Assembly (NCBI GenBank): GCA_036346225.1
Contig: JARFIW010001488.1
Span: 434,001-498,000, forward strand
Direction of reading: 5' to 3'
From: Platerodrilus igneus
Taxonomy: Eukaryota; Arthropoda; Insecta; Coleoptera; Lycidae
DNA: 64,000 nucleotides
Within the stretch, counting starts at the first letter, position 1; every line of letters starts with the position of its first letter. Positions 55,577 to 64,000 of this stretch are shown piece after piece. The position numbers and the translations under genes were made by a program. A model generated the notes under the pieces. The model was not told the DNA's origin, did not search any database, and was given only the letters and a program-made list of their open reading frames with translations.

Positions 55577-55799
55577 ATGTTCGGGACATTAAGTGCAGTG
55601 CTTGCTCCCCTCATCTTTTTTAGCAGGGCCAAGAAGATTTTGTACTAAATTGGTGCATAAATTAGAGAGATCAATAAGAAACGAGGCCCGGGGGAAAGGA
55701 CATCCTTATGGAGAATACAAACCCAAGTCGTATAAGAAGAGCTGGATAGCTACTTTTTTCTTTCATGATGAAGAGTGGAAAGGCCACCAGTCTAGATAG
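55577..55799 (+). CDS. possible small protein (about 74 aa), needs two frame repairs
   Basis: ATG 55577 opens MFGTLSAVLAPLIFFSR, a signal- or anchor-like stretch. A second frame from ~55655 to 55799 is basic and aromatic (ERSIRNEARG, YKKSWIATFFFHDEEW). They would join if G3 near 55625 and A3 near 55648 are undercalled. With two assumed repairs over 220 bases this is weak. The rest of 55445-55905 shows nothing else. Confidence 0.25.
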
Positions 55800-55905
55800 G
55801 TCATCTATTTCCCTCTTTCTGCTTAACAATTAAATAATTGCTCTTCAAAATATTTTCCTTCTCTGTTATCCTCAATTGCGAAAACCATATATCCGGCGTA
55901 CAAGA

Positions 55906-56208
55906 TCACTCTTTTTCTCTGCTTTTCCTTTGTCTAAGCATTTTCTGGATCATCTCCTCGTTGGCTATATGGGGACAGCTCTTTATAATTTCTAGCTCTC
56001 CACTTCTCACCACCCTCTTCCCTGCCTCTACTATCAAGGAGCCTTTCCCTGGAATGGGAGGCCCATCCTTCTCGATATAGATGCTTTTTATCCTTCCGTC
56101 TACTCCCTTAACCACAGCCTTAACTATCTCTGGTTCTCCTGTGTCCCCTTCCATCTGCGAGAAGAGTGAGCGCGTAATGTCGAGCGTCTCTAGGACCTCA
56201 TACCTCAT
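55906..56208 (-). CDS. hypothetical protein (100 aa)
   Basis: Unrecognised. The N-terminal two thirds form short beta strands (VKAVVKGVDGRIKSIYIEK, GSLIVEAGKRVV); the C-terminal third is helical and basic (IQKMLRQRKSRE). The ATG at 56208 is chosen; open sequence beyond it lies in the A/T-rich promoter element (AAAAATCGATTTTTATT). Confidence 0.48.
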   Translation of the reverse strand: MRYEVLETLDITRSLFSQMEGDTGEPEIVKAVVKGVDGRIKSIYIEKDGPPIPGKGSLIVEAGKRVVRSGELEIIKSCPHIANEEMIQKMLRQRKSREKE

Positions 56209-56319
56209 AATAAACAAATAAAAATCGATTTTTATTATCTGAGACAGACCCAACTGTCATGCTTTTAAGCACTCTTGGCCCTTACCGAGGAATCGACCCC
56301 GGGAGGGCAACTGAGGCGT

Positions 56320-57036
56320 TCAGGAAAGAAAGTTGTAGATGTTCATCCAATCTTCCTCCTCCGCGAAGGAGTAGAGAGGAAAAGTTTCTCCCTCCTCTTT
56401 TCTCTTTACATTTGGCATGTTTTCGTCTCGTCCTCTTCCTAAGCCTTTGCTCTCAAAAACCTTCTTCAGGATCTGTACATCCTCGTGGATCTTGTACTCC
56501 TCCTTGAACTTGAACTTGAAGTACGTCCTCTTCTCGTTTGTCTCGCAGTCTATGGGAGACCTTTTCCCCGTGCTCAGAATCAAGAAAGGGAAGTGCAGGT
56601 GATCCTTCTCCTCGCAATACTCTCTACTGGCTCTATTTCTTGTAATCAACCGCAGAAGCAAATCCTTTCGCAAAAGTGTATCTTTGAGTGTCTGCTTCTT
56701 CTCGGCAACCCTGTCTTTTATGGAGAAAAGTAGATCAGAGTTTGTATTGTGTGCCCTGCTGCTGCCTGGGCAGAAGCACGCCTCTCTCCTTGCGTTAAGG
56801 TAGATCTTTCTCTTCTCTTTCTTGGCCAGCCCTACGGCACACATCACATTCAACGCGTCGTAGATCCGCCTTTTAATGTTCTTGTCGTCAGCATCTCCTG
56901 TGTTTGTCATCGAGTATATAACCTCAGCAACTCTACTATACTCCATGACTCTCTCTTTGTAGAGAAGCGCAAGTATCATTGCGCTAAACGTCTTAAGGCC
57001 CCTGCGCTCCCTCTTTATCTTCCTGGCGTCTCCCAT
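56320..57036 (-). CDS. E2F dimerisation partner (DP) transcription factor
   Basis: 238 aa. The winged helix has KTFSAMILALLYKERVMEYSRVAEVIYSM and the DP signature KNIKRRIYDALNVMCAVGLAKKEKRKIYL (DExNIRRRVYDALNVLMA in TFDP1). A dimerisation-like helix and beta segments follow (KDLLLRLITRN, FPFLILSTGK). DP binds DNA with an E2F partner at cell-cycle promoters. It is shorter than animal DP. ATG at 57036 follows ATTTTAATTTTC. A clean stop lies 50 bases from the bracketed tRNA-like hairpin. Confidence 0.85.
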   Translation of the reverse strand: MGDARKIKRERRGLKTFSAMILALLYKERVMEYSRVAEVIYSMTNTGDADDKNIKRRIYDALNVMCAVGLAKKEKRKIYLNARREACFCPGSSRAHNTNSDLLFSIKDRVAEKKQTLKDTLLRKDLLLRLITRNRASREYCEEKDHLHFPFLILSTGKRSPIDCETNEKRTYFKFKFKEEYKIHEDVQILKKVFESKGLGRGRDENMPNVKRKEEGETFPLYSFAEEEDWMNIYNFLS

Positions 57037-57063
57037 GAAAATTAAAATCCCGCCGCCTCTTTA

Positions 57064-59647
57064 TTATTTAGGACCTAGAGAAATGTCTGGGAGATCGACC
57101 ATTCCAGGTTGGTCTACAATCAGGATGTCCTCAGCAGCTGTGCTATTCTTGATGTATTCCTTGAAAGAGAGAAGCACTTCCTTTCTGCATTTGAGGACTC
57201 TACCCTTGCGGGCAGACGCATACTTCGCCACCTTCTCTCTTGTTGTATGGAACGCAGCAGAGTCGAACTCCTGAGAGACTCTTCTTATGTCGGCGGGATA
57301 GAGGACAAGAAGCCTCTCCACCTCCTCCTGCCATGGAAGATAGTCGTTAGAGATTTTCAGAACAAGTGGCCCCCTCTTCTTCTTCTTGGCCAAAAAGTTC
57401 TTGATGAGAGTCATGCACCTCCTGAGAAACTCAGAGGAGTCCACAACCTCCTGGTCACATGGGGAAAGGCAAAGAGCGGGGGAGAGGCCAAGCCTATCGA
57501 CGAGGTGCGAGGAGAGATGGGGAATGACTGGAAGTGAAAGAGAGAGAACTGTCTTGTAAAGAAGAGGAGGAGCTCAGGGTCACCGTGCCCAAAGTGGCCA
57601 TAGGCGTCTCTGAGATTAAGCAGCTCGTAGAATCCAAGGATAATTGCATCTCTGAACCTGAGGGCCTCGTATGCTTGAATTGCATTGTTCTTGAAGTGCT
57701 TTATCATTTCGTAGAAATACCTCTCTGCATATTTTTCGCCAAAGAACTTCTCCCTGTACTTCTCCTCAAGTCTTTCTTCCAAGGATTCTGCTTCCTTGAC
57801 TGTAGCTATGAGGGTCTCTATCTCTGTCTCAGCAAAGTTCTTGAACTTATATAGTTTGAGAATGGCTCCGTTGCATGTCTGCTGAGAGAAGTTACAATCC
57901 TCGTTTGTGTCCCCACATCCTGCAAGAACAAGTCTCACCGCATCTGCCCCGAACCTCTCTATAGCATCTTCTCCTGTAAGGAAATTTCCTGTGCTCTTAC
58001 TCATCTTCTCGTTATCCAGAGTGATGTGGCCGTTGGTGAAAATTCTTTTTGGCCAGAACCTTTCATCGAAGAGAGCGACGTGGCCGTAGATGAAGAAGAG
58101 AAGGTGGTTGTTGGTTAAGTCCTTTCCAGAGACCCTCAGATCGACTGGATAAAAATATGTGAATTCCTCCCTCATTTTCCTCACCTTTTCCCCGACCTCT
58201 CCCTCGTAAGTGTCGATTGTCTTCCTGAAAAAGCCTTCGCTCCCGAAAATGCATTCCCAGAAGTTGTAGCTCAGATGAGCTAGGTCGACCAGGGGCTCCT
58301 TTCCCCAAATATCCTTGAAAAGGTGGTGCTTGACCGTATAGAATGCCATGTAGATCGTTGAGTCGCTGAGAGAGTCTATGAAACAGCTCTTGTCCCAGGG
58401 CAGCCTGGTTCCCAGGCCATACTCTCTGCTGCATGCCCACTTCTCCAGCCAGCCCATGCCGTAGTCAATGGCATCTCTTGTTTCGTGCGTCATCTCCATC
58501 TGCGAAACACATTTCAGAGCAAGATTTTTCCACTCGCTTTCTCCATAGTTGAGGCTCCACTGGTCGGTAAGAGCCACAATGCATTTGGCCCCTGACCTGC
58601 TGATCACCTTTCTCTCTGGCTCATAGTACTCGATCTGCTCCCTGCTCCCCATCTTTACCTTCCCCTCTCCAAGCAAGATTCCTGTTCCATACGGCTCCCC
58701 TGCCCTTATGAGCTTGAAGGAGCATTTGCCCCCCATGATCTCTTCTGAAGTGACAGATCCTACTACATTTCCTATACCCATTTCCTGGGCCTGCATATTT
58801 TGCATTGCCTCCTCTGAAAGAATTAGCGAGAGCCCCTCGTGTGTAGTAGCCACCATGTACTGGTCGAGAGCCAGCACAAGGGTGTCTGCTGTTCCCAGAG
58901 AGAGAGATTCCATTTCCTGGATCTCGTCCTTTTCTTTCCTCTTGAGAGTGGCGCAGAGAGAATATTTTTTTTCCGAAATGATGCATTCCACGAGGACAGC
59001 CACTCTCCTCACGGGAAGCACTCCCTCCCCGCTTTGTCTGTCATGGTCCATGCACGGCTGCTTGTCCTTAGGACAGAAGATAGAGTGCCTCTTTCCAAAA
59101 GAAATTTTCTCCTGTGCCCGCAGTTTCTCAAACTGCCATTGGACAAAAGAGTCGTAGAAAGGATTCTCTTCTGTTGTTATGAAACACCTCCTCCAATCCA
59201 CAGGAGCCCCGAATTTCTTGAGGGTCTTCTGCGCCTCGGTTGGAAAGTAGTAGAGCCACTTCCTTGCATCTTTAAACTCAAGAACATCCTTTTCGTCTAT
59301 CCCCATCGATAGCATGATTCCTTTCTGCCCTGTCTCTTTGACTCCCTCCAGATCATCCCTTAGCTTATCTGCTGCGGCCTTGATGGGCATTCCGTGCAGT
59401 GGAATGCGTATGGGAAAAGTGCGTTGCATCCCATTGCCCTCTTGAACCTACAGTAAAAGTCTGCCTTGCTGAAGGCGAACATGTGCCCTAGATGCAACTT
59501 CCCATTCATGTACGCATATGGAAATGTAATGAAAACCTTTTCTCTGGAAGAGACCTCTATCTCATCTGTTCTTTCTCTCTCCCATCGCTCTTGCATTCTT
59601 TTTTCGATTTCGATCAGCTCGTCTCGTCTCGCGTGTTCCTCAGACAT
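57064..59647 (-). CDS. LRS1: leucyl-tRNA synthetase, two frame breaks
   Basis: Three frames make one 861-aa enzyme when GG at 59392-59393 and T3 (plus AAA) at 57537-57539 each gain one base. Seen: [21 protein letters not shown] with the HIGH equivalent HLGH, then across the first join [14 protein letters not shown], an editing domain (residues ~170-470), KMSKS in [11 protein letters not shown], and the C-terminal [15 protein letters not shown] ... YLPWQEEV block, as in cytosolic/archaeal LeuRS. The last fragment would look like a separate 116-aa gene but is the LeuRS tail. An essential gene broken this way argues for assembly error. Confidence 0.93.
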
Positions 59648-59665
59648 ACACAAAACAAAATTTTT
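59648..59665. promoter_or_regulatory. 18-base bidirectional start region with AAAATTTTT
   Basis: ACACAAAACAAAATTTTT lies between the LeuRS ATG (minus) and the ZC3H11-like ATG (plus). The AAAATTTT palindrome again sits directly at the starts. Confidence 0.5.
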
Positions 59666-60175
59666 ATGGCAATGGCTTGGGAAGACTGCTACTACTTCCT
59701 CTATTCCCAGTGCATGAGGGGAGAGGGGTGCGCTTATAGACACTCAGAAAGGGCCAGAATGACCACAGAAATGTGCCAGAGCTGGGCTAATCGCATGCAA
59801 TGCTCTTACGACTGTCCCTACAGGCACTCTGGCTACCACTTGAAAAAGCATAGTCCGGGAGATGTGTACTGCTATTGGGACAGAAATGGGGGGTGCAAGA
59901 AAGCTGGTTGCCAATACAAGCACAGACCCTCTGCCCCCAGCTCTGCTTCTATCTCTCTTCAGGCTCAGCCTTCCCACTGTATTTCTGAACACATTCAGAT
60001 TCAGGACCACTATGCTCCCCATTTTCCTACTCCCAGTGGCTTTGAGTCTGTGGAGTACTGCGAGCCATATGAGAGTGCCAAAATGGATATCCTTGAAGAG
60101 TGTCCAAAATCTGTGGGGGAGCTAGAACAAGAAATGCACGAGCTTGACTCTCTTTTTGGAAACAGATGTGGGTAA
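59666..60175 (+). CDS. CCCH zinc-finger protein, ZC3H11A-like
   Basis: 169 aa with three C3H fingers at the N-terminus: DCYYFLYSQCMRGEGCAYRH, then CQSWANRMQCSYDCPYRH, then CYWDRNGGCKKAGCQYKH. This triple matches the start of ZC3H11A (DCYFFFYS-C-KGD-C-FRH ... CYWE ... GC-K-C-FHH), an mRNA-export factor of the TREX complex. The remaining ~90 residues are low-complexity with an acidic end. ATG 59666 follows TTTTT; the longer upstream frame lies inside LeuRS and was rejected. Confidence 0.78.
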   Translation: MAMAWEDCYYFLYSQCMRGEGCAYRHSERARMTTEMCQSWANRMQCSYDCPYRHSGYHLKKHSPGDVYCYWDRNGGCKKAGCQYKHRPSAPSSASISLQAQPSHCISEHIQIQDHYAPHFPTPSGFESVEYCEPYESAKMDILEECPKSVGELEQEMHELDSLFGNRCG

Positions 60176-60434
60176 TAGTAAGGAAACTGGAAAAACGAAT
60201 AAACCCGTCTGGGAAGGAATCTTGTTGTGTTTCTGGACTCGACATGTGCAGCCATAAAGCAGCATAAAAAGCGTCTGCCTCGATGCTTCCTTTGACAGCT
60301 TGGCATTTTTTAAGAAGCTTTTCTCTCTGCCCTCCTCTGCTCTTTTTCTTCCCGCCCAATCATTCTCCTTCTAGGGCTAGAGCTCTATTGGAGACTTTGT
60401 GTTACTATTAAAAATAAAAAGAGCAAAAGGTAGG

Positions 60435-61973
60435 ATGGAAAGAGAGGTGATGGAGGAGAGTTCCTCGGTGACACACTCTTGGCTTGGAGATAGAGAAAGC
60501 ATGAGGGAAGCAGTGGCGAGCAAGGACATACTCGAGGTGAAAGAGGCTTTGGAGCATATGTCTTTTGCTCCCACCCCAGTGGCCTTTCTTCTCTCCTCGG
60601 ATTGCGGCAACAGACATTGCCCATTGATGGCACAGAAGACAAGCGGGGAGAGGAACTCCCCAGTCTTCTACCTCACTCTTTACTCGAATTCCCTGGTGTG
60701 TTTTACGCTGCACAAAAAGAAAATAGACAAAATCTCCCCGAGGAATTGCTAGGGATCCTGGAATTCGAAGAAACCTTTTGTCTGGGAAAGGACAGGTGCT
60801 TAAAAATCACGGAAGGCTCAAAGAACTGCATGGATCTTTACTGCGAGCAGGATATAGAGTCCCTGACAATGAGGATATACGAAAGGCTCACCACAGCCCA
60901 GAGGAGAGACGTGCTCAAGGGAAGGTTTGTGAAGAGATTTCTATCTCTTCTACGGGTGAGGAAGGAGCTGGGAGATTCTTCAGTGTATATGAGAAAATCG
61001 AGTCAAGGGACATGGAGATATACAAGCTAGCTCTTCTAGCGTCCATTGAGACGGAGCAGGTAGATCCGAGAAGTATTCTAAAGAAGTGAGAGCGCACCTT
61101 CGCGTTCCCGAGGATAGCCCGGGGTCAGAAGCATTCGGCAGGTACGAGGAGCTGAAGAAGTGGTTTTCAGGGGAGTACAGAAAGCATCACTGGAAGGAGT
61201 GCATGAGAATCTGGGAAAGCAGCAAGGGAATGGAGGGAGCGGCAGAGTCTATGATCGATGTCTGTATTAAGTACCGAGAGTTTGAAGAGGGGTGGAAGGT
61301 GTACAATGAGGCGCTTAGATCTGGGGAGTCTTCTATCCACAGGCTCTCTGTGCGGGGGTGTTATATGGCAGTGAAGGCGCTTAATTGCAGGGAGGGTGTG
61401 TGCTGGAAGGAGAGGTTTCTTGCAATAATCACAGCCTCTATGAAGACGGTGAAGCCTCTCTTCTTGCGGCAGGGAATCTTCATGCTTTCGGAGGTAGAGA
61501 GCGAGGAGGCTCTTCTTTATCTCACAAAGCAAACCCTGAAGATCTACCACGAGTCGAGAATATCTGGAGAAGGCGTGAAATGCGCACTCGAGGGATGTCT
61601 CTGTCTTCTGGAGAAGAGAGAAGAGGCTTCCTTCAGACATGGAATCCTAGACTCGGTCTTTTCTCTCTACTCCCAGTGGAAGAAGAAGAGGCACGGATTT
61701 CTGAGGCTCTTCTTCAAGTCCTCTGAATGCACGAACCAAATTTACATGAAAATGCTTGGGCTCTGCTGTATTTGCGAGAAGAAGGAGCGGGCGCAGGAGG
61801 TCTGCGAAGACATGTGGAATTACGGACTGGAGATGAACGAGGAGATCCTGGACTATCTGAAGAGTCTGCACAAGGGCGAGTGTGACTGCGACAAGTTTGC
61901 ACGCGCCAGCGGAAAGAAGGGCCATGGGAGGAACATTCTTGACCACTGCGTTAAAGTCCTAAGGAAGAAGTGA
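60435..61973 (+). CDS. hypothetical helical-repeat protein (513 aa), three frame breaks
   Basis: Four consecutive frames join when C4 (60736-60739), G3 (60970-60972) and A3 (61080-61082) each gain one base. All are in the same direction and each join gives plausible continuous sequence. The product is helical with TPR/PPR-like pairs (WKECMRIWESSKGMEG, EEGWKVYNEALRSGE, EVCEDMWNYGLEMNEEI) and scattered Cys. I do not recognise the family. ATG at 60435; a GTG extension was trimmed. Confidence 0.55.
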
Positions 61974-61991
61974 AAAGGCTCTCTTTTCTGC

Positions 61992-62713
61992 TCAGAAGAA
62001 ATAAAAGACTCCTCGATAATTCTTTTCAACTCCCTCTTTTCTGGTAGGTCTATCCCCAGCTTAGAAATCCGCTCTAGGAAGTCTTCCTTCTGCGAGAAGA
62101 GCACGATAAGATCCCTCTCGATCTTCTTCAAGGGCTCTGGGAAATAGAGTTTCCTGGTGAACTCTAGGAGAGAGGAATGAGGAAGTAAATCTAGGAAGAG
62201 GGCGTCAAAGTCTTCCGGAGAGGAATGTAAAATGCTCAGAGAGACAAGCAAAATGTCCTCGTGCAGCGATTCTTCTATTCTAAAGATGTTTTCATATATC
62301 CTCAAGAGGCGCATTTCCTCGATGCACCTTTCTAGTTCTTGGGCTGAAATGGGGATTCTTCCGGCGATGTCTTCTAGAGAAAGAGAGGGAGTGCTTGGAG
62401 AAAGTCCATGGAGTACCTCGGTATATGTGATGGATGGAACGAGGGAGCGCACTTTTTCTCTGATGGAGGAAGTAGGAGCAGTGTGCTCGAGGATAGCGAA
62501 GATTTCAGCGAGTTCAGGCGACAAAGCGCTAGAGTCTGAGGACGCAGAAGAGATATATGCCAAGTGCGTGTTGGAGCTCTCTCTGAGTCGCAGAAGAAAG
62601 GTTCCCTTTTCTGTTACGAGGTAGCTCTCCCCTTCGAACTCCCTGAGTTCCATTTCGCAGCATTCTGGAAGTGCCATCAGAAAGAGGGTTCGCTCCCTAA
62701 AGGGAATGGCCAT
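61992..62713 (-). CDS. DCC1: DCC1-like sister chromatid cohesion / Ctf18-RFC subunit
   Basis: The N-terminal ~100 residues (PECCEMELREFEGESYLVTEKGTFLLRLRESSNTHLAYIS) resemble DCC1, whose opening has a beta barrel ending in the TSN-motif strand, followed by winged-helix-like repeats (LEDIAGRIPISAQELERCIEEMRLLRIYE). DCC1 joins Ctf18-RFC to load PCNA and support cohesion. As read, the frame runs on to 61853 and overlaps the convergent gene by 121 bases; one extra T at 62003-62006 would instead end it at 61992, with no overlap, and I use that end. ATG 62713 follows AAAAATTTGAA. Confidence 0.55.
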
Positions 62714-62729
62714 TTCAAATTTTTGCGGG
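62714..62729. promoter_or_regulatory. 16-base bidirectional start region with AAATTTTT
   Basis: TTCAAATTTTTGCGGG separates the DCC1-like ATG (minus) from the SAS10-like ATG (plus). It combines the AAATTT element with a GGG next to the plus-strand start. Confidence 0.45.
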
Positions 62730-63239
62730 ATGGAGGTTCGTGAAGAAGAAAAAGAAGAGGGACTTTCCTTCAGAAACGTAGAAGAAATAAGGATGGCACT
62801 GGAGTACCTGGAAAGAAAAGTAAAAGGAGGGCTAAACTCAGAGGCAAAGAGGCTCTTTGTAGTCAAGGAATCGTTGCTCAGAGCGTATCTCTTGAATTAC
62901 ATCTTCTACAACAAAAACAAGGACAGCGAGTCCTTGGGCGCTCTGGTCAAGCTGAGCGTGTACCTAGAAATGGTTATGAAGTTAGAGGAGAAGATAGGAT
63001 TTAAGAAAGAAAGAGCGGAGGAAAAGGAGAGTCATAAGCCGGAGATAGTGGAGGAAGAGAGAAGACCCATAGGATACAAGATGAAAAGGAATATTGGGAA
63101 CTTCGAGGGAAAGAAGAAAGGCCCCATTCCCAGAGTAAAGGGGAAGAGACGGATTGAAGGTACCATAGAGCTAGGGCAGAGAATACGCAAGGACATGAGC
63201 AGTGTGGATGTGAAAAAAAAGAGAACGAAGCGCTTCTAA
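62730..63239 (+). CDS. UTP3: Sas10/Utp3-like ribosome biogenesis protein
   Basis: 169 aa. Helical N-terminal part (MALEYLERKVKGGL, LNYIFYNKNKDSESLG) and a basic C-terminus RRPIGYKMKRNIGNFEG then PRVKGKRRIEGTI, which follows the Sas10_Utp3 C-terminal pattern (KRxITYQIEKNRG ... NPRVKHRxKY). The family works in the SSU processome; Lcp5/neuroguidin are close relatives and alternatives. It is strongly shortened. ATG 62730 is chosen over ATG 62706, which lies inside the shared promoter. Confidence 0.62.
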   Translation: MEVREEEKEEGLSFRNVEEIRMALEYLERKVKGGLNSEAKRLFVVKESLLRAYLLNYIFYNKNKDSESLGALVKLSVYLEMVMKLEEKIGFKKERAEEKESHKPEIVEEERRPIGYKMKRNIGNFEGKKKGPIPRVKGKRRIEGTIELGQRIRKDMSSVDVKKKRTKRF

Positions 63240-63314
63240 TTTGTCTCAGATAGAACGAATAAATATCGTATTGCGCAGAAAGAGCTCTCCTGTGTGGGCG
63301 CTGCGTTGTGAGGT

Positions 63315-63830
63315 TTATTCTGGAGGCATGTATCGGATAGAGAGGAGGATCACCCGCCGCTTTTTTTTTGAGTAGAAAGTGAAGCAGAAGTGCCACAAAG
63401 ACTCTGCATAGGGACCCTTTCTCTCTGCTAGCCGGAATATTTCTCTTTCGCCCCCTATGGCTTCCGCTGCCACAGATAAAAGCTCATTTACAAATGTGCG
63501 AATGTCTTCGTAACTCCGAGTAAGCCCTGCGGTGAACACGGCACTTGTAACGAGCTCTCTCACCAGTTCCTCATTCACTCTTGTGACCTCCGTCTCAGTA
63601 CAGCTACATTAGCCTGGGAAAACTTACCTAAACTCGTATTCGGGAAATGCACTGGAAAGAACCCCAGAAACTATCCCTGCAGGGGTCTTCTTTCCTTCCC
63701 TGCATTCTCGCCTTTGTCTCCTTGTCTCCTTCATAGAGTATGCCTCTACCTTTACCTCAAGGCCCTCCTCCTCCATCAGCGAAACCTTAGCAGCTACTTC
63801 AGAGAGTGCTTTTATCTCGAGGTACTTCAT
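63315..63830 (-). CDS. MAF1: Maf1, repressor of RNA polymerase III, with one 24-nt intron
   Basis: Exon 1 is 63830-63628 and exon 2 is 63603-63315; splicing out 63627-63604 makes 163 aa. The start MKYLEIKALSEVAAKV and VKVEAYSMKETR match Maf1 (MKFLE ... LEAYSCK); the join creates FPEYEFS for the family's YPDYDFS, and the end KGPYAESLWHFCFTFYSKKKRRVILLS matches the Maf1 [23 protein letters not shown] box. Unspliced, the first frame stops at once and exon 2 has no ATG, so the intron is needed. Maf1 represses Pol III under stress. Start ATG follows ATTTTTT. Confidence 0.85.
63604..63627 (-). other. 24-nt spliceosomal intron in MAF1
   Basis: On the minus strand the intron begins GTAAGT (63627-63622) and ends GCTAATGTAG (63613-63604), with branch-point-like CTAAT only a few bases from the terminal AG. 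The 5' GTAAGT and fused branch/3' site are what is known for microsporidian introns. It interrupts codon 68 after its second base. Confidence 0.82.
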
Positions 63831-63876
63831 AAAAAATGAGCCGCTTTGCCATTTAATTTGCAATTTTTTTAGGATT

Positions 63877-64000
63877 ATGGAGGAGAAGCGGCTTCTGGAA
63901 ATACAAGAAAGAATAGACCTGATGAACGAGGAGGTGGCTAAAAAAGACTTTCTCTTGAAGAAGGAGCATCTCGAAAAGATGAAGGATCTCCTCAGGGAAA
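63877..64000 (+). CDS. coiled-coil protein, 5' part (cut by window end)
   Basis: ATG 63877, preceded by GCAATTTTTTTAGG, opens a frame to the window end encoding Glu/Lys/Leu-rich helix (RLLEIQERIDLMNEEV, KKEHLEKMKDLLRE). About 41 residues are visible. It is divergent from MAF1 with 46 bases between the starts. No family can be named from this part. Confidence 0.55.
   Translation, partial: MEEKRLLEIQERIDLMNEEVAKKDFLLKKEHLEKMKDLLRE

Noticed and set aside
56283..56312. GC-rich hairpin with a GTCGATTCC-like T-arm on the minus strand
   Set aside because: No acceptor, D-arm or anticodon arm can be assembled within 90 bases.
57064..57414. Separate 116-aa gene, at first compared with SRP14
   Set aside because: Its sequence continues the C-terminal domain of LeuRS and joins it with one added base.
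60027..60363. Minus-strand frame with basic start (GGKKKSRGGQREK)
   Set aside because: No ATG in frame; it runs into the 3' end of the zinc-finger gene and would need two repairs.
1..64000. CRISPR arrays, transposons, tandem repeats, virus-like genes
   Set aside because: Looked for by eye on both strands; none found.

Overview
The window looks like nuclear chromosome from a microsporidian (a spore-forming intracellular relative of fungi). The genes are eukaryotic (CCT chaperonin, Ran, TBP, nucleoporins, NAC, V-ATPase, Elongin C, TFIIIC, Maf1), yet they are short, almost all intronless and packed with gaps often under 100 bases. Divergent start codons lie as little as 12-18 bases apart across one A/T-rich element (AAATTT-like). 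The only intron I can support is 24 nt long, with GTAAGT and a branch site fused to the 3' splice site, which fits this phylum. I cannot name the species. By eye the base composition is moderate, not strongly AT-rich.

Layout. 1-8.4 kb: Rad50 (5' cut by the window edge), a FIGNL1-type AAA ATPase, an NF-YB/HAP3 histone-fold protein, 5S rRNA, a membrane protein, CCT-gamma, a TCP10/CPAP-like protein and an SDR enzyme. 8.5-23 kb: small membrane protein, tRNA-Val, secreted LRR protein, a Nup82/Nup88-like protein, two long secreted Ser/Thr/Arg-rich proteins, ARF, BUB3, a TFIIIC B-block subunit and an RPB4-like subunit. 23-37 kb: TRM5, amino-acid transporter, NUP57, Elongin C, RPA43-like, Nup214/159-like, TBP, LisH-WD40 protein, a degenerate DBP9, a GYP1-like TBC protein and Ran. 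37-48 kb: secreted LRR-RING protein, TMX-like thioredoxin, two tRNA-Pro genes, NAC-beta, TRM7, a sugar transporter, a taspase-1-like protease and a probable RNase P RNA. 48-64 kb: V-ATPase c'', Mog1-like, tubulin cofactor D, RRM protein, secreted basic Cys protein, ASNSD1, DP, LeuRS, ZC3H11-like, DCC1-like, SAS10-like, MAF1 with its intron, and the start of a coiled-coil gene.

Together these cover core nuclear functions: the Pol III system (5S, tRNAs, RNase P RNA, TFIIIC, TBP, MAF1), nuclear transport (three nucleoporins, Ran, Mog1-like), mitosis and tubulin (BUB3, cofactor D, CCT, DCC1) and translation (LeuRS, TRM5, TRM7, NAC). Uptake and host-facing products also occur (transporters, secreted LRR and low-complexity proteins).

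Ten genes are split into frames that rejoin perfectly if one base is added to a homopolymer. I found 19 such sites, all single-base losses and none gains. Because essential genes such as LeuRS are affected, I read most of these as homopolymer undercalls in the assembly and report the joined genes. For the two LRR genes real decay remains possible. Start codons were checked, and non-ATG extensions were trimmed to the first plausible ATG.
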